Shown: positions 46,697-55,598 of the stretch, piece after piece
Layout of the letters: each line of letters begins with the position of its first letter
Position numbering within the stretch: the first letter of the stretch is position 1
Source: Bradyrhizobium jicamae
GTDB lineage: Bacteria; Pseudomonadota; Alphaproteobacteria; Rhizobiales; Xanthobacteraceae
Direction: 5' to 3'
Assembly (NCBI RefSeq): GCF_001440395.1
Contig: NZ_LLXZ01000215.1
Coordinates: 114,697 to 178,696, forward strand
DNA length: 64,000 nucleotides
Made by a program: the position numbers and the translations under genes
Notes under the pieces: model-generated
The model's database searches: none
The model's input: the letters and a program-made list of their open reading frames with translations, nothing else
Told to the model about the DNA's origin: nothing

Positions 46697-47470
46697 CTAG
46701 CGCCCTGTGGTCTCGGCGATCGCCCCCTCCGGCATCCCGCCGAGGTGTTCGACCGCCGCAGTCCGCTTGTTGCGCAGGTGCTGGAACAGGGTGTCGGCGA
46801 GCTCGCTGCCGGCCCGGCGCCGCAACGCATCCAGGATCGCTTCGTGCTCGCGCATCGCCTCGGTCCAGCGCTGTCGTTCGCGCGCGAAGTTGGCGGAATA
46901 ACGAACGCGGCGGATCCGGCCGGCCAGGTTGGCGTAGATGGTGCGCAGCGTCTCGTTGCGGGATGCCGCCACGATCCTTTCATGGATGCGCTGGTTGGCC
47001 TGAAAGTAATTGTGCATGTTGCGATGCAGGTAGTGGCCATACATTTCGTAGTGCAGCCGCTCGATCTCGGCGATTTCTTCATCGGTAATGGTTTCACATG
47101 CGAGCCGCCCAGCGAGGCTCTCCAGGCCGCCCATCACGTCGAAAAGCTCCTCCAGATCGCGCTTGCCAAGCTGGCGCACGCGTGCGCCGCGGTTAGGCAG
47201 CAGGTCGATCAGTCCTTCGGCGGCCAGTACCTTGAGGGCTTCGCGCAGGGGGGTGCGGGAAATTCCGAACATTTCGCAGAGCTGCCGCTCGGGAACGCGC
47301 CCGCCGTCCGGAATGTTGCCTTCGACCACGTAGTCGCGAAGCCGCGACAGGATTTCGCCGTGGAGCGAAGGCTCAGTGCGCTCCGCGCCGTTGTCGGCGG
47401 GTTTGGCGATTGGCACCCCGGATTCGGGAATCGTTGATTTCATAGTTGCAACGGTAGTTTGCGGAGCCAT
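46697..47470 (-). CDS. GntR-family regulator, FCD subfamily
   Basis: A 257-residue regulator with winged helix (QLCEMFGISRTPLREALKVL) and FCD domain (metal histidines in ERLHYEMYGHYLHRNMHNYF). Starts at 47494 and 47506 in the same frame would fall inside the palindromic operator, so 47470 (MAPQTTVA) or 47443 is more likely; no site is strong. It lies between the hydroxyacid dehydrogenase and two aminotransferase genes and is divergent from the latter, the natural target. Confidence 0.88.
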   Translation of the reverse strand: MAPQTTVATMKSTIPESGVPIAKPADNGAERTEPSLHGEILSRLRDYVVEGNIPDGGRVPERQLCEMFGISRTPLREALKVLAAEGLIDLLPNRGARVRQLGKRDLEELFDVMGGLESLAGRLACETITDEEIAEIERLHYEMYGHYLHRNMHNYFQANQRIHERIVAASRNETLRTIYANLAGRIRRVRYSANFARERQRWTEAMREHEAILDALRRRAGSELADTLFQHLRNKRTAAVEHLGGMPEGAIAETTGR

Positions 47471-47493
47471 CAACGTCGACGACCGATAATGCA

Positions 47494-47512
47494 TGTAAAA
47501 TATCATTTTACA
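47494..47512. promoter_or_regulatory. Palindromic operator between GntR regulator and aminotransferase genes
   Basis: TGTAAAAT-ATC-ATTTTACA has perfect 8-bp inverted arms around a 3-bp centre, in an AT-rich patch. It is 24 bp from the GntR start and 52 bp from the aminotransferase start, so binding could control both directions. FCD-type GntR regulators bind palindromes of this size. A partial repeat, TGCAAAAT, lies at about 47527-47534. Confidence 0.65.
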
Positions 47513-47563
47513 AACCAAAAAATGAATGCAAAATGATCGGAGGGGCGACGACGGGAGGTCATC

Positions 47564-48766
47564 ATGCGGCAAGGACGGCATTTTCTGCAGATTCCGGGCC
47601 CGAGCCCTGTCCCCGACCGCATTCTTCGCGCGATGGACATGCCGGTCATCGATCACCGAAGCGCCGAGTTCGGCCAGCTCGGGCGCACGGTCCTGGAGGG
47701 TGCCCAGAAGGTTTTCCAAACCTCAGGACCGGTCATGATTTTCCCTTCGTCGGGCACCGGCGCCTGGGAAGCTGCGATCGTCAACACCCTGTCGCCGGGC
47801 GACAAGGTGTTGATGGTGGAGACCGGTCACTTCGCCACCCTGTGGCGCCAGATGGTTGCGCGCTGGGGAATTGACGTCGACTTCCTGCCCGGCGACTGGC
47901 GCCGCGGCGCAGACCCAGCGGTCATCGAAGAGCGGCTGGCGCGCGACACATCGCATGCGCTCAAGGCAGTGATGGTCGTTCACAACGAAACCTCGACCGG
48001 TGCCACCAGCCGGATCGGCGAGATCCGCGCCGCGATGGACCGGGCCGGTCATCCGGCCTTGCTGATGGTCGACACCATCTCCTCGCTGGGATCGGCCGAC
48101 TACCGGCACGACGAATGGAAGGTCGACGTCAGCGTGAGCTGCTCGCAGAAAGGGTTCATGCTGCCGCCCGGTCTGGGCTTCAACGCGATCTCGGAGAAGG
48201 CCCGCGCTGCCGCCAAGACCAACAAAATGCCGCGGTCGTATTGGGATTGGGAGGAAATGCTGAAGCCGAATGCAAACGGCTTCTTCCCGTACACGCCGGC
48301 AACCAATCTGCTCTACGGCCTGCGCGAGGCCATCGCGATGCTGCTTGACGAGGGGCTGGACCAGGTCTTCGCGCGCCATCAGCGGCTTGCCGCTGCGACG
48401 CGTGTGGCCGTCAATCACTGGGGACTCGAGGTGCTCTGCCAGGAGCCAAAGGACTTCTCACCTGTTCTCACCGCCGTTCTGATGCCGCCGGGGCATGACG
48501 CGGACCAGTTCCGCAAGGTGGTGCTCGACAACTTCAACATGTCGCTCGGCTCCGGGCTGTCGAAGGTGGCAGGCAAGGTATTCCGCATCGGTCATCTCGG
48601 CGAGTGCAACGAACTGACCTTGCTCGCTGCGCTGACCGGCGTGGAGATGGGGCTGTCGGTCGCCGGTATTCCGTACCGGGCCGGCGGCGTCGATGCCGCG
48701 ATGACGTATCTGGAGCAGCGCCCGCAAGGCAATTCCCCGGCGCATCTCAAGGTCGTCGGTAGCTAA
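47564..48766 (+). CDS. Class V aminotransferase, serine/alanine-glyoxylate type (copy 1)
   Basis: A 400-residue PLP-dependent aminotransferase. The PLP lysine is in SCSQKGFMLPPG, with SSGTGAWEAAIVN for phosphate binding and MVDTISSLGS for the ring-stacking Asp region. It resembles serine-glyoxylate and alanine-glyoxylate aminotransferases, which make glycine from glyoxylate. GGGAGG lies 7-12 bases before ATG 47564. The next gene is a close paralogue starting 161 bp later. Confidence 0.9.
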   Translation: MRQGRHFLQIPGPSPVPDRILRAMDMPVIDHRSAEFGQLGRTVLEGAQKVFQTSGPVMIFPSSGTGAWEAAIVNTLSPGDKVLMVETGHFATLWRQMVARWGIDVDFLPGDWRRGADPAVIEERLARDTSHALKAVMVVHNETSTGATSRIGEIRAAMDRAGHPALLMVDTISSLGSADYRHDEWKVDVSVSCSQKGFMLPPGLGFNAISEKARAAAKTNKMPRSYWDWEEMLKPNANGFFPYTPATNLLYGLREAIAMLLDEGLDQVFARHQRLAAATRVAVNHWGLEVLCQEPKDFSPVLTAVLMPPGHDADQFRKVVLDNFNMSLGSGLSKVAGKVFRIGHLGECNELTLLAALTGVEMGLSVAGIPYRAGGVDAAMTYLEQRPQGNSPAHLKVVGS

Positions 48767-48875
48767 GCCGACAGCTCGCGCTTGCCCACGGGGCGCGCCG
48801 CTCCAAGCCTGCTCCTTATGCATTGACGGGCTGCGTCCGGCGGGCGACAAGCCCGCCAAATGGTGATATTCGAGC

Positions 48876-48910
48876 GGCTCGAAACGCTAAGGCTCGAAAC
48901 GCTAAGGCTA
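48876..48910. repeat. 15-bp direct repeat before aminotransferase copy 2
   Basis: GGCTCGAAACGCTAA occurs twice head to tail (48876-48890 and 48891-48905), followed by a partial third copy, GGCTA. It lies 18 bp upstream of the second aminotransferase start, in its leader. It may be simple slippage or a regulatory direct repeat. Confidence 0.7.
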
Positions 48911-48927
48911 GACCGGGAAGGACGCCC

Positions 48928-50130
48928 ATGACTGTGCATACTGGACGGCATTTTCTGCAGATTCCGGGACCGACCAACGTGCCGGACCGGGTGCTGCGCG
49001 CCATGGATATGCCGACCATGGACCACCGGGGTCCGGAATTTGCCGAGGTCGGGTACGCCGCGCTGGCGGCCATGCAGCGGGTGTTTCGCACCAAGCAGCC
49101 GGTGATCATCTACCCGTCGTCGGGCACCGGCGCCTGGGAGGCGGCCATCGTCAACACGCTGCAGCCCGGCGACAAGGTGCTGATGGCGGAGACCGGCCAG
49201 TTCGCAGTGCTGTGGCGCGGTATCGCCGACAAGTTCAAGCTCGAAGTGGATTTCCTGCCTGGCGACTGGCGCCACGGCGCCGACCTCGAGCAGATCGAGG
49301 CCCGGCTGTCGGCCGACAAGGCGCACAAGATCAAGGCCGTGTGCGTGGTTCACAACGAGACGTCCACGGGCTGCGTCACCCATCCGCAGGACGTCCGCAA
49401 GATTCTCGATCGCGTCAATCATCCCGCGCTGCTGATGGTCGACACCATCTCCGGTCTCGGATCGCTCGAATATGAGCACGACGCCTGGGGCATCGACGTC
49501 TCGGTCGCGGGCTCGCAGAAGGGCCTGATGCTGCCGCCGGGTCTCGGCTTCAATGCCATCTCGGAGAAGGCGCTCGCGGTGGCGAAGGCCAATCCGGCGA
49601 TGCGCTCCTATTGGGACTGGCAGGAAGTCATCGCCATCAACAAGGCCGGCACCTGGCCGTATACGCCGGCAACCAACCTGCTGTTCGGCTTGCGCGAAGC
49701 GGTCAAGATGCTCGAGGAGGAGGGGCTGGAGAACGTCTTCGCCCGCCACAAGCGCCACAGCGCCGCGACGCGCGCGGCCATCAAGGTCTGGGGCCTGGAT
49801 ACGCAATGTCAGGAGCAGGGCGCGCATTCGCCCGCGCTGACCGGCGTCGTCATGGCGGAAGGCCATGATGCCGACAACTTCCGCAAGGTCGTGCTGGAAA
49901 ATTTCGACATGTCGCTCGGCACTGGCCTCAACAAGATCAAGGGCAAGGTGTTCCGGATCGGCCATATCGGCCACTTCAACGACCTGATGCTGATGGGCAC
50001 GCTGTCGGGCGTCGAGATGGGACTCGACCTCGCCAAGGTGCCGCATCGCAGCGGCGGCGTGCTGGCGGCGATGGAAGTGCTGAAGGGACGCGACGTCGTG
50101 GCGATGCCGAAGGCTGCTGCCCTCGCCTGA
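48928..50130 (+). CDS. Class V aminotransferase, serine/alanine-glyoxylate type (copy 2)
   Basis: A 400-residue paralogue of the preceding gene, alike over its whole length: both start GRHFLQIPGP, share VHNETSTG and end the catalytic core with FRIGH. The PLP lysine is in GSQKGLMLPPG. ATG 48928 is preceded by GGGAAGGACGCCC; the upstream in-frame extension is low-complexity and overlaps the direct repeat. Two adjacent copies suggest different amino donors or acceptors. The pair sits beside hydroxyacid oxidation genes, fitting glyoxylate-to-glycine conversion. Confidence 0.9.
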   Translation: MTVHTGRHFLQIPGPTNVPDRVLRAMDMPTMDHRGPEFAEVGYAALAAMQRVFRTKQPVIIYPSSGTGAWEAAIVNTLQPGDKVLMAETGQFAVLWRGIADKFKLEVDFLPGDWRHGADLEQIEARLSADKAHKIKAVCVVHNETSTGCVTHPQDVRKILDRVNHPALLMVDTISGLGSLEYEHDAWGIDVSVAGSQKGLMLPPGLGFNAISEKALAVAKANPAMRSYWDWQEVIAINKAGTWPYTPATNLLFGLREAVKMLEEEGLENVFARHKRHSAATRAAIKVWGLDTQCQEQGAHSPALTGVVMAEGHDADNFRKVVLENFDMSLGTGLNKIKGKVFRIGHIGHFNDLMLMGTLSGVEMGLDLAKVPHRSGGVLAAMEVLKGRDVVAMPKAAALA

Positions 50131-50165
50131 GCCTGCTTGATCGAAAACAACAAGAGAGAGCCGCG

Positions 50166-50963
50166 ATGAACGCGCCGGTAACATCGACTGAAGACCTGAT
50201 CTATTCCGTCGAGGACGGGATTGCCCGGCTGACGTTCAACCGTCCGCAAGCGCGCAACGCGCTGACCTTTGCCATGTACGAGCAGATGGCGGCGATCTGC
50301 GAGACCATCAACAACGACCGCTCGATCAAGGCGATGATCCTGACCGGCGCGGGCGACAAGGCGTTCGCGTCGGGCACCGATATCTCGCAGTTCCGCGCCT
50401 TCAAGACCGCACAGGATGCGCTCGACTACGAGGCCCGCATCGACCGCGTGCTCGGCGCGCTGGAAGCGTGCCGGGTGCCGACGATCGCGGCGATTGCCGG
50501 CGCGTGCACCGGTGGCGGCGCCGGCATCGCGGCGTGCTGCGACATCCGTATCGGCACCGAAACGACGCGGATGGGTTTTCCGATCGCGCGCACGCTCGGC
50601 AACTGCTTGTCCATGTCCAACATCTCCAGGCTAGTTTCGCTGGTCGGTCCGGCGCGGACCAAGGACCTGATCTTTAGGGCGAGACTGGTCGAGGCGCCGG
50701 AAGCGCTGGCGCTGGGTTTGCTCAACGAAGTCGTGCCCGATGTCGAGGCCCTGCAGCGCCGCGCCGACGAGACCGCAAAACTCGTTGCCAGCCACGCGCC
50801 GATCACGCTCGAGGTCACCAAGGAAGCGGTGCGCCGTATCAGGCGGACCCTGACGCGCGACGAAGGCGAGGACCTGATCCTGCGCGCCTATATGAGCGAG
50901 GATTTCCGCGAGGGAATGGACGCGTTCCTCAACAAGCGCTCGCCGAACTGGAAGGGCAAGTAG
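50166..50963 (+). CDS. Enoyl-CoA hydratase/isomerase family protein lacking both hydratase glutamates
   Basis: A 265-residue crotonase-fold protein. Oxyanion-hole segments are recognisable as AFASGTDI and CTGGGAGIAACCD. The two catalytic glutamates of hydratases fall on G120 and I140 here, so classical hydratase chemistry is unlikely. It follows aminotransferase copy 2 by 35 bp and has GAGAGAG upstream, so it is probably in the same transcript. A lyase, thioesterase or isomerase function within the crotonase superfamily is possible. Confidence 0.85.
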   Translation: MNAPVTSTEDLIYSVEDGIARLTFNRPQARNALTFAMYEQMAAICETINNDRSIKAMILTGAGDKAFASGTDISQFRAFKTAQDALDYEARIDRVLGALEACRVPTIAAIAGACTGGGAGIAACCDIRIGTETTRMGFPIARTLGNCLSMSNISRLVSLVGPARTKDLIFRARLVEAPEALALGLLNEVVPDVEALQRRADETAKLVASHAPITLEVTKEAVRRIRRTLTRDEGEDLILRAYMSEDFREGMDAFLNKRSPNWKGK

Positions 50964-51156
50964 GGCAACAGAAGACCAGAACGAACCCGCCTGCGACAAG
51001 CACGAGGTTCTTGCCAATGTAGCGCCATGTAATCCGATCGCCACTTTCATAGCGACTGCCGGCGCGGAAATCATTCAGCACGCTCGTGCATATTAGCTTG
51101 TCTATTTCGGCGTCCGACCATGTGGACTTTGTACAATTGGCGGTGCGGGCTGCCAT
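50929..51156 (-). CDS. Possible small membrane protein, unknown function
   Basis: A 75-residue open frame, MAARTANCTKSTWSDAEIDK at the N-terminus, one hydrophobic segment (NLVLVAGGFVLVF) near residue 55, and a Cys-rich tail. The first part has an LprI-like look (C-K-S-x-W then IDKLIC). It overlaps the convergent crotonase gene by 35 bp and has a weak ribosome site. It could be a fragment or chance. Confidence 0.3.
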   Translation of the reverse strand: MAARTANCTKSTWSDAEIDKLICTSVLNDFRAGSRYESGDRITWRYIGKNLVLVAGGFVLVFCCPTCPSSSASAC

Positions 51157-51372
51157 GGCGGCAAGAAATCGCTATCTTCCAGCGTTTCACTTCTTCGTCT
51201 TCAGTCCGAGTTCGGCCATGCCGATGCTGTTCCGCGCCGACGGCGCGCGCAAGTAGATTTCATCAAACCGGGGTGAAATCCTTCAGGTCTGCGATGGTCT
51301 TGAAAAGGTGGATACAGCTGAAGATCTACGATCGCCACTGGTTCGATGATAGCGCTGGATTCACGGATGCAC

Positions 51373-51759
51373 TTAGCTTTCATCCGCCAGCCACTGTTCT
51401 ACGGCCTCAGCTGCCTCGAGCGCCTTTGCTCCGGGCAATGCTTTCGCCTCCAGATAGAGCGAAAGCAGTGCGCTGCCATTAGCACCGATGCGTGTGGTTT
51501 CGGCCGCTAGGTTGTTGCCCGCAGTCTTGGCAGCTTTCATTATCTGGCCCGCGATGGTCTTTTTCCGATCAATCGGCCATTCTCCGATTGAGCCGAACTG
51601 GTTTTCAAGGTCGTCGCGAACCGTAACGAAAGCGGAACGGACCCAATACTTGTTGCCGTCGTTCATGCGCCGATACCGGCTCAGGATATTGTTGACCTGC
51701 CGGGAGATGACAACTCCTCGTCTAGCTTCGGCCCAATATGTCCTGATCGCTTCGAACAT
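51373..51759 (-). CDS. Conserved-looking small protein of unknown function
   Basis: A 128-residue soluble, helix-rich protein: MFEAIRTYWAEARRGVVISR at the N-terminus and an Ala/Leu-rich C-terminus (KALEAAEAVEQWLADES). No signal peptide or recognised motif. ATG 51759 has AGGGA 8-12 bases upstream. It stands alone on the minus strand in a 1.3-kb region of small genes and remnants. Confidence 0.6.
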   Translation of the reverse strand: MFEAIRTYWAEARRGVVISRQVNNILSRYRRMNDGNKYWVRSAFVTVRDDLENQFGSIGEWPIDRKKTIAGQIMKAAKTAGNNLAAETTRIGANGSALLSLYLEAKALPGAKALEAAEAVEQWLADES

Positions 51760-51917
51760 GACCAGTTCCCTGCACAGACGGTATCTTAGTCGGTCCGTCG
51801 CGCTTGGATAAGACTGGTGTCCGATAACGGCCCATTCCCGGACATTAGGATTTGACCGAACCCGTCGTGATTCTCTCCCTGCAGCGGGGTGATTTGCCTG
51901 CCAACCGGAGAGGTAAC

Positions 51918-52013
51918 ATGGCCACGAGAACTACCGCGACAAAGCGGAAACCGGCCGAGAAAGCGAAGCGACCGGGTAGGAAGACGACGGCGAAGGACGG
52001 CTGCGATGGTAGG
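51918..52013 (+). pseudogene. Possible remnant of a small basic protein
   Basis: GGAGAGG lies 4 bases before ATG 51918, and the first ~28 residues are a Lys/Arg/Ala/Thr-rich tail-like sequence (KRKPAEKAKRPGRK). After TAKDG the frame runs into sequence that looks non-coding or antisense to the remnant at 52080-52256. It may be the 5' end of a gene cut by rearrangement. Evidence is weak. Confidence 0.25.
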
Positions 52014-52079
52014 CGAGCGCGAGTGGAGCGCCCTCCAACAAGCGGTGGGTGGCGGACCTGGATCGAGCGCAGCCTGCTT

Positions 52080-52256
52080 GCCTGTCTGAGGGGCGAGGCA
52101 GCGGCGATCCATCCACGTGATGATCGCGTCGAGGTCGCCGCCACCAACCATGTCCCGCTCGCCGTTGATGTTCAGGCCGCTGATGAATCCAATCAGCCAG
52201 GATTCAAAGCTTCCTTTGACGACCGCATTCTTTTTGCGGTTGGTCCAGACCCTCAT
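52080..52256 (-). pseudogene. Remnant of a small alphaproteobacterial exported-protein family
   Basis: About 60 residues, MRVWTNRKKNAVVKGSFESW through LIGFISGLN and ITWMDRRCLAP, resemble a family of short secreted proteins with the pattern W-x2-G-(F/Y)-x-S-G-x-N and W-(I/M)-D-x2-C. Upstream an in-frame stop replaces the expected signal peptide, and downstream the resemblance stops. It lies just after the collagen-like gene on the same strand. Family assignment is from memory of the pattern. Confidence 0.35.
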
Positions 52257-52283
52257 GTGTTGGATCGTAGCGCAGTAGGACGG

Positions 52284-52673
52284 CTACTTTTTGAGACAAA
52301 GACCAATGGCCAGACCGCTGCCGCACTTGGCGCCGTCGGCTGCACCGCCAGACGGACAGAACACTGACACTAGGTTTTCACTTGCATCGCAGCTGACCTC
52401 GCCGTTGGCCTGAACCGACCTGATGGAAGCGGCTGCCGGTCCCGGATCGCCCTTTGCGCCGGGCGCCCCCTGCGGTCCTTGTGGCCCTTGGGGACCCTGT
52501 GGCCCTTGAGCGCCCTGCTGCCCTTGGGCGCCGGGCACGCCTTGCAGGCCCTGCGCGCCTTGCGGGCCGGCTGGTCCTTGCGGGCCGGCATCCCCTTTCG
52601 GTCCTGGATCCCGTCCACACCCGGCGAGGGTCACCGTCGCGCCCATGAGGGCAGTTATCAAAATCCTTCTCAT
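52284..52673 (-). CDS. Collagen-like lipoprotein
   Basis: A 129-residue protein. The N-terminus MRRILITALMGATVTLAGC is a lipoprotein signal with lipobox LAGC (C19), so it should be anchored to a membrane. Residues 24-77 are 18 uninterrupted Gly-X-Y triplets, rich in Pro, Gln and Ala at X and Y (GPQ, GAQ), the sequence signature of a collagen triple helix. The C-terminal ~50 residues hold four cysteines (95, 106, 117, 126), perhaps a disulfide-stabilised trimerisation or binding domain. ATG 52673 has GAGGAGG upstream. Proline hydroxylation is not expected in bacteria. Confidence 0.85.
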   Translation of the reverse strand: MRRILITALMGATVTLAGCGRDPGPKGDAGPQGPAGPQGAQGLQGVPGAQGQQGAQGPQGPQGPQGPQGAPGAKGDPGPAAASIRSVQANGEVSCDASENLVSVFCPSGGAADGAKCGSGLAIGLCLKK

Positions 52674-52913
52674 TCCGTTGGTCCTCCTCATTGTCCTTGT
52701 AACGTGCATTAGATGGGCCCACTCGCAGCCATGCAACGAAAAAGCCGCGGGCTTGAAGCGGCTTCCAGTTACGAGTCTGTTGCCGCAAGGGTTTGCACCT
52801 CATGCGAAAGTCATAGGCAGCACCTTGCAGTGCAGCTTGAACTGTCGCCGGTTCGCCCGCACAATGGCGTAGCGGGCAATGATAATTTTTCTAAATACAA
52901 CAATCACATAGGG

Positions 52914-53909
52914 ATGAAACTCGTGGGACATATCCTCAAAGCCGCGGCCGCCATGACGGTCATGATCGCAACCACTCCAGCGCTTGCCGCCTGGGAGCCG
53001 ACCAAGCCGGTCGAAATCGTGGTCGCAGCCGGCGCGGGCGGTGCGTCGGACCAGATGGCGCGGATGATGCAGGCGGCGATCCAGAAGAACAATCTGATGA
53101 AGCAGCCGATGGTGGTGTCGCTGAAGGGCGGTGCGTCCGGCGCCGAGGCGCTGATGTACATGAAGTCCAGCGACGGCGACGCCAACAAGGTGCTGATCGC
53201 CTATTCGCTGATCTACATGCTGCCGCTGTCGGCGAAGATCCCGTTCAACTGGCGCGATCTGACGCCGGTGTCGGTCGTTGCCCTCGATCAATTCGTGCTG
53301 TGGGACAACGCCGAGGGTCCCAAGACGGTGAAGGATTTTATCGCCGCCGCCAAAGCGGCGAGTTCGCCGTTCAAGATGGGCGGCACCGGCTCCAAGCGCG
53401 AGGACCACGTGCTCACCGTGTTCATGGAGCAGAAGACCGGCGCGAAATTCTCCTATCTGCCGTACAAGTCCGGCGGCGAGGCGGCGACGCAGCTGGTCGG
53501 CAAGCACACCGAATCCAACGTCAATAATCCTTCCGAGAATCTCGAGGTCTGGCGCGCCGGTCAGGTTCGCGCGCTTTGCGTGTTCGACAAGGAGCGCATC
53601 TCCTACAAGACCAAGGTCACGGAAACGCAATCCTGGAACGACATCCCGACCTGCAAGGAGGAGGGGCTCGACGTGCAGTATCTGATGCTGCGCGCGATGT
53701 TCCTGCCCGGCAAGGTGACGCCGGACCAGCAGGCGTTCTATGTCGACCTGTTCCAGAAGGTGACGCAGACGCCTGAGTACAAGGACTATATGGAGAAGCA
53801 GGCGCTGAAGCCGATCTTCCTCACCGGCAAGGACATGCTGAAGTTCCTCGAAGAGGACGACAAGCTGAACTCGCAGCTCATGAACGAAGCGGGCTTCGTC
53901 GCGAAATAA
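52914..53909 (+). CDS. tctC: Tripartite tricarboxylate transporter receptor TctC (Bug family)
   Basis: A 331-residue periplasmic receptor with signal peptide cleaved near ALAAW (about 24), then WEPTKPVEIVVAAGAGGASDQMAR, the family opening and loop. Unlike the two orphan Bug proteins in this window, it lies in the same neighbourhood as tctB and tctA (56759-58835), separated by the aldolase and mtn genes, and is probably their receptor. The start ATG 52914 is in-frame after an AT-rich leader; upstream sequence to 52713 is not homologous. Confidence 0.9.
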   Translation: MKLVGHILKAAAAMTVMIATTPALAAWEPTKPVEIVVAAGAGGASDQMARMMQAAIQKNNLMKQPMVVSLKGGASGAEALMYMKSSDGDANKVLIAYSLIYMLPLSAKIPFNWRDLTPVSVVALDQFVLWDNAEGPKTVKDFIAAAKAASSPFKMGGTGSKREDHVLTVFMEQKTGAKFSYLPYKSGGEAATQLVGKHTESNVNNPSENLEVWRAGQVRALCVFDKERISYKTKVTETQSWNDIPTCKEEGLDVQYLMLRAMFLPGKVTPDQQAFYVDLFQKVTQTPEYKDYMEKQALKPIFLTGKDMLKFLEEDDKLNSQLMNEAGFVAK

Positions 53910-53930
53910 CGCGCCAGGTTCTTTTTTAAC

Positions 53931-53974
53931 GCGTTTTCTTCACGCGAACCGGCGTCCACTTCGCTCGAAAACGC
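53931..53974. repeat. Short palindromic intergenic repeat
   Basis: GCGTTTTC at 53931-53938 pairs with GAAAACGC at 53967-53974 across 28 bases, and CGCG elements lie between. I recall near-identical short sequences (ACGCGTTTTCTTCACGCG) scattered in Bradyrhizobium intergenic regions. It sits between the convergent tctC and aldolase genes and may also act as a bidirectional terminator. Confidence 0.55.
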
Positions 53975-53981
53975 TACGTCG

Positions 53982-54632
53982 CTACTCCTCCGCGTGGCCA
54001 TACCCGGCCATGCGGAGACGGACCTTCTCGATTTCCTCCTTTGAGAGGAGTGGCGGCGTGCCGATCTGCAGGCAGCCGTGATATTGCCGTGCCAGCGTCT
54101 CGACCTCGACTGCTAGCCACATTGCCTTCGACAGCGAAGGCCCGACCGCGATCATGCCGTGATGCTCGAGCAGGCAGGCCAGCCGTCCCTCCAGCGCCTT
54201 TACGGCATGTTCTGACAGTTCCTGGGTGCCGAAGGTTGCGTAAGGTGCGCAGCGAATGGTGTCGCCGCCGGCAACGGCGACCATGTAATGCACGGGCGGA
54301 ATCTCCATACCCATGATCGCCAGCATGGTCGAGTAGGGCGGATGGGTGTGCACAATCGCCTGCACCTCCGGACGGGCCTTGAGGATGTCGCGGTGAAATC
54401 GCCATTCGCTCGACGGCCGCTGCGAGGGATCGTGGTTGCCGTCGAGATGCATGTAGACGATCTGGTCGGGCTTCATCGCCTCGTAGGGCGTGCTGGTCGG
54501 CGTGATCAGCATGCCATCGCCATGGCGCAGGCTGATATTGCCTGACGTCCCCTGGTTGATGCCGAGCGCATTCATGCGCAGGCAGGCGTCGATGATCGAC
54601 TGGCGTTTGTCCCGGTCCTTGGTGCTCGGCAT
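53982..54632 (-). CDS. Class II aldolase (FucA/AraD/MtnB fold), probable 5-deoxy- or methylthio-ribulose-1-phosphate aldolase
   Basis: A 216-residue zinc aldolase/epimerase-fold protein. The metal ligands H95 and H97 (HTHPPYS) and a third His in LLEHHGM (157 or 158) are present, with the substrate-binding GTSGNIS loop at 28-34 and E76. It is divergent from mtnP by 90 bp. In the DHAP shunt known from Rhodospirillum and E. coli, an aldolase of this type splits the ribulose-1-phosphate made by MtnP and MtnA into DHAP and an aldehyde. The assignment rests on neighbours; a MtnB dehydratase is less likely because MtnC/MtnD are absent. Confidence 0.88.
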   Translation of the reverse strand: MPSTKDRDKRQSIIDACLRMNALGINQGTSGNISLRHGDGMLITPTSTPYEAMKPDQIVYMHLDGNHDPSQRPSSEWRFHRDILKARPEVQAIVHTHPPYSTMLAIMGMEIPPVHYMVAVAGGDTIRCAPYATFGTQELSEHAVKALEGRLACLLEHHGMIAVGPSLSKAMWLAVEVETLARQYHGCLQIGTPPLLSKEEIEKVRLRMAGYGHAEE

Positions 54633-54722
54633 GTCAAGCCCTCTTGAAGGGGATGGACAATGCTTGATTATTGCGGCGCAGTATAGTCGAACATGTCTCT
54701 GGAATAGCTGAGTGGAGAACTC

Positions 54723-55594
<872 letters not shown>

Positions 55595-55598
<4 letters not shown>

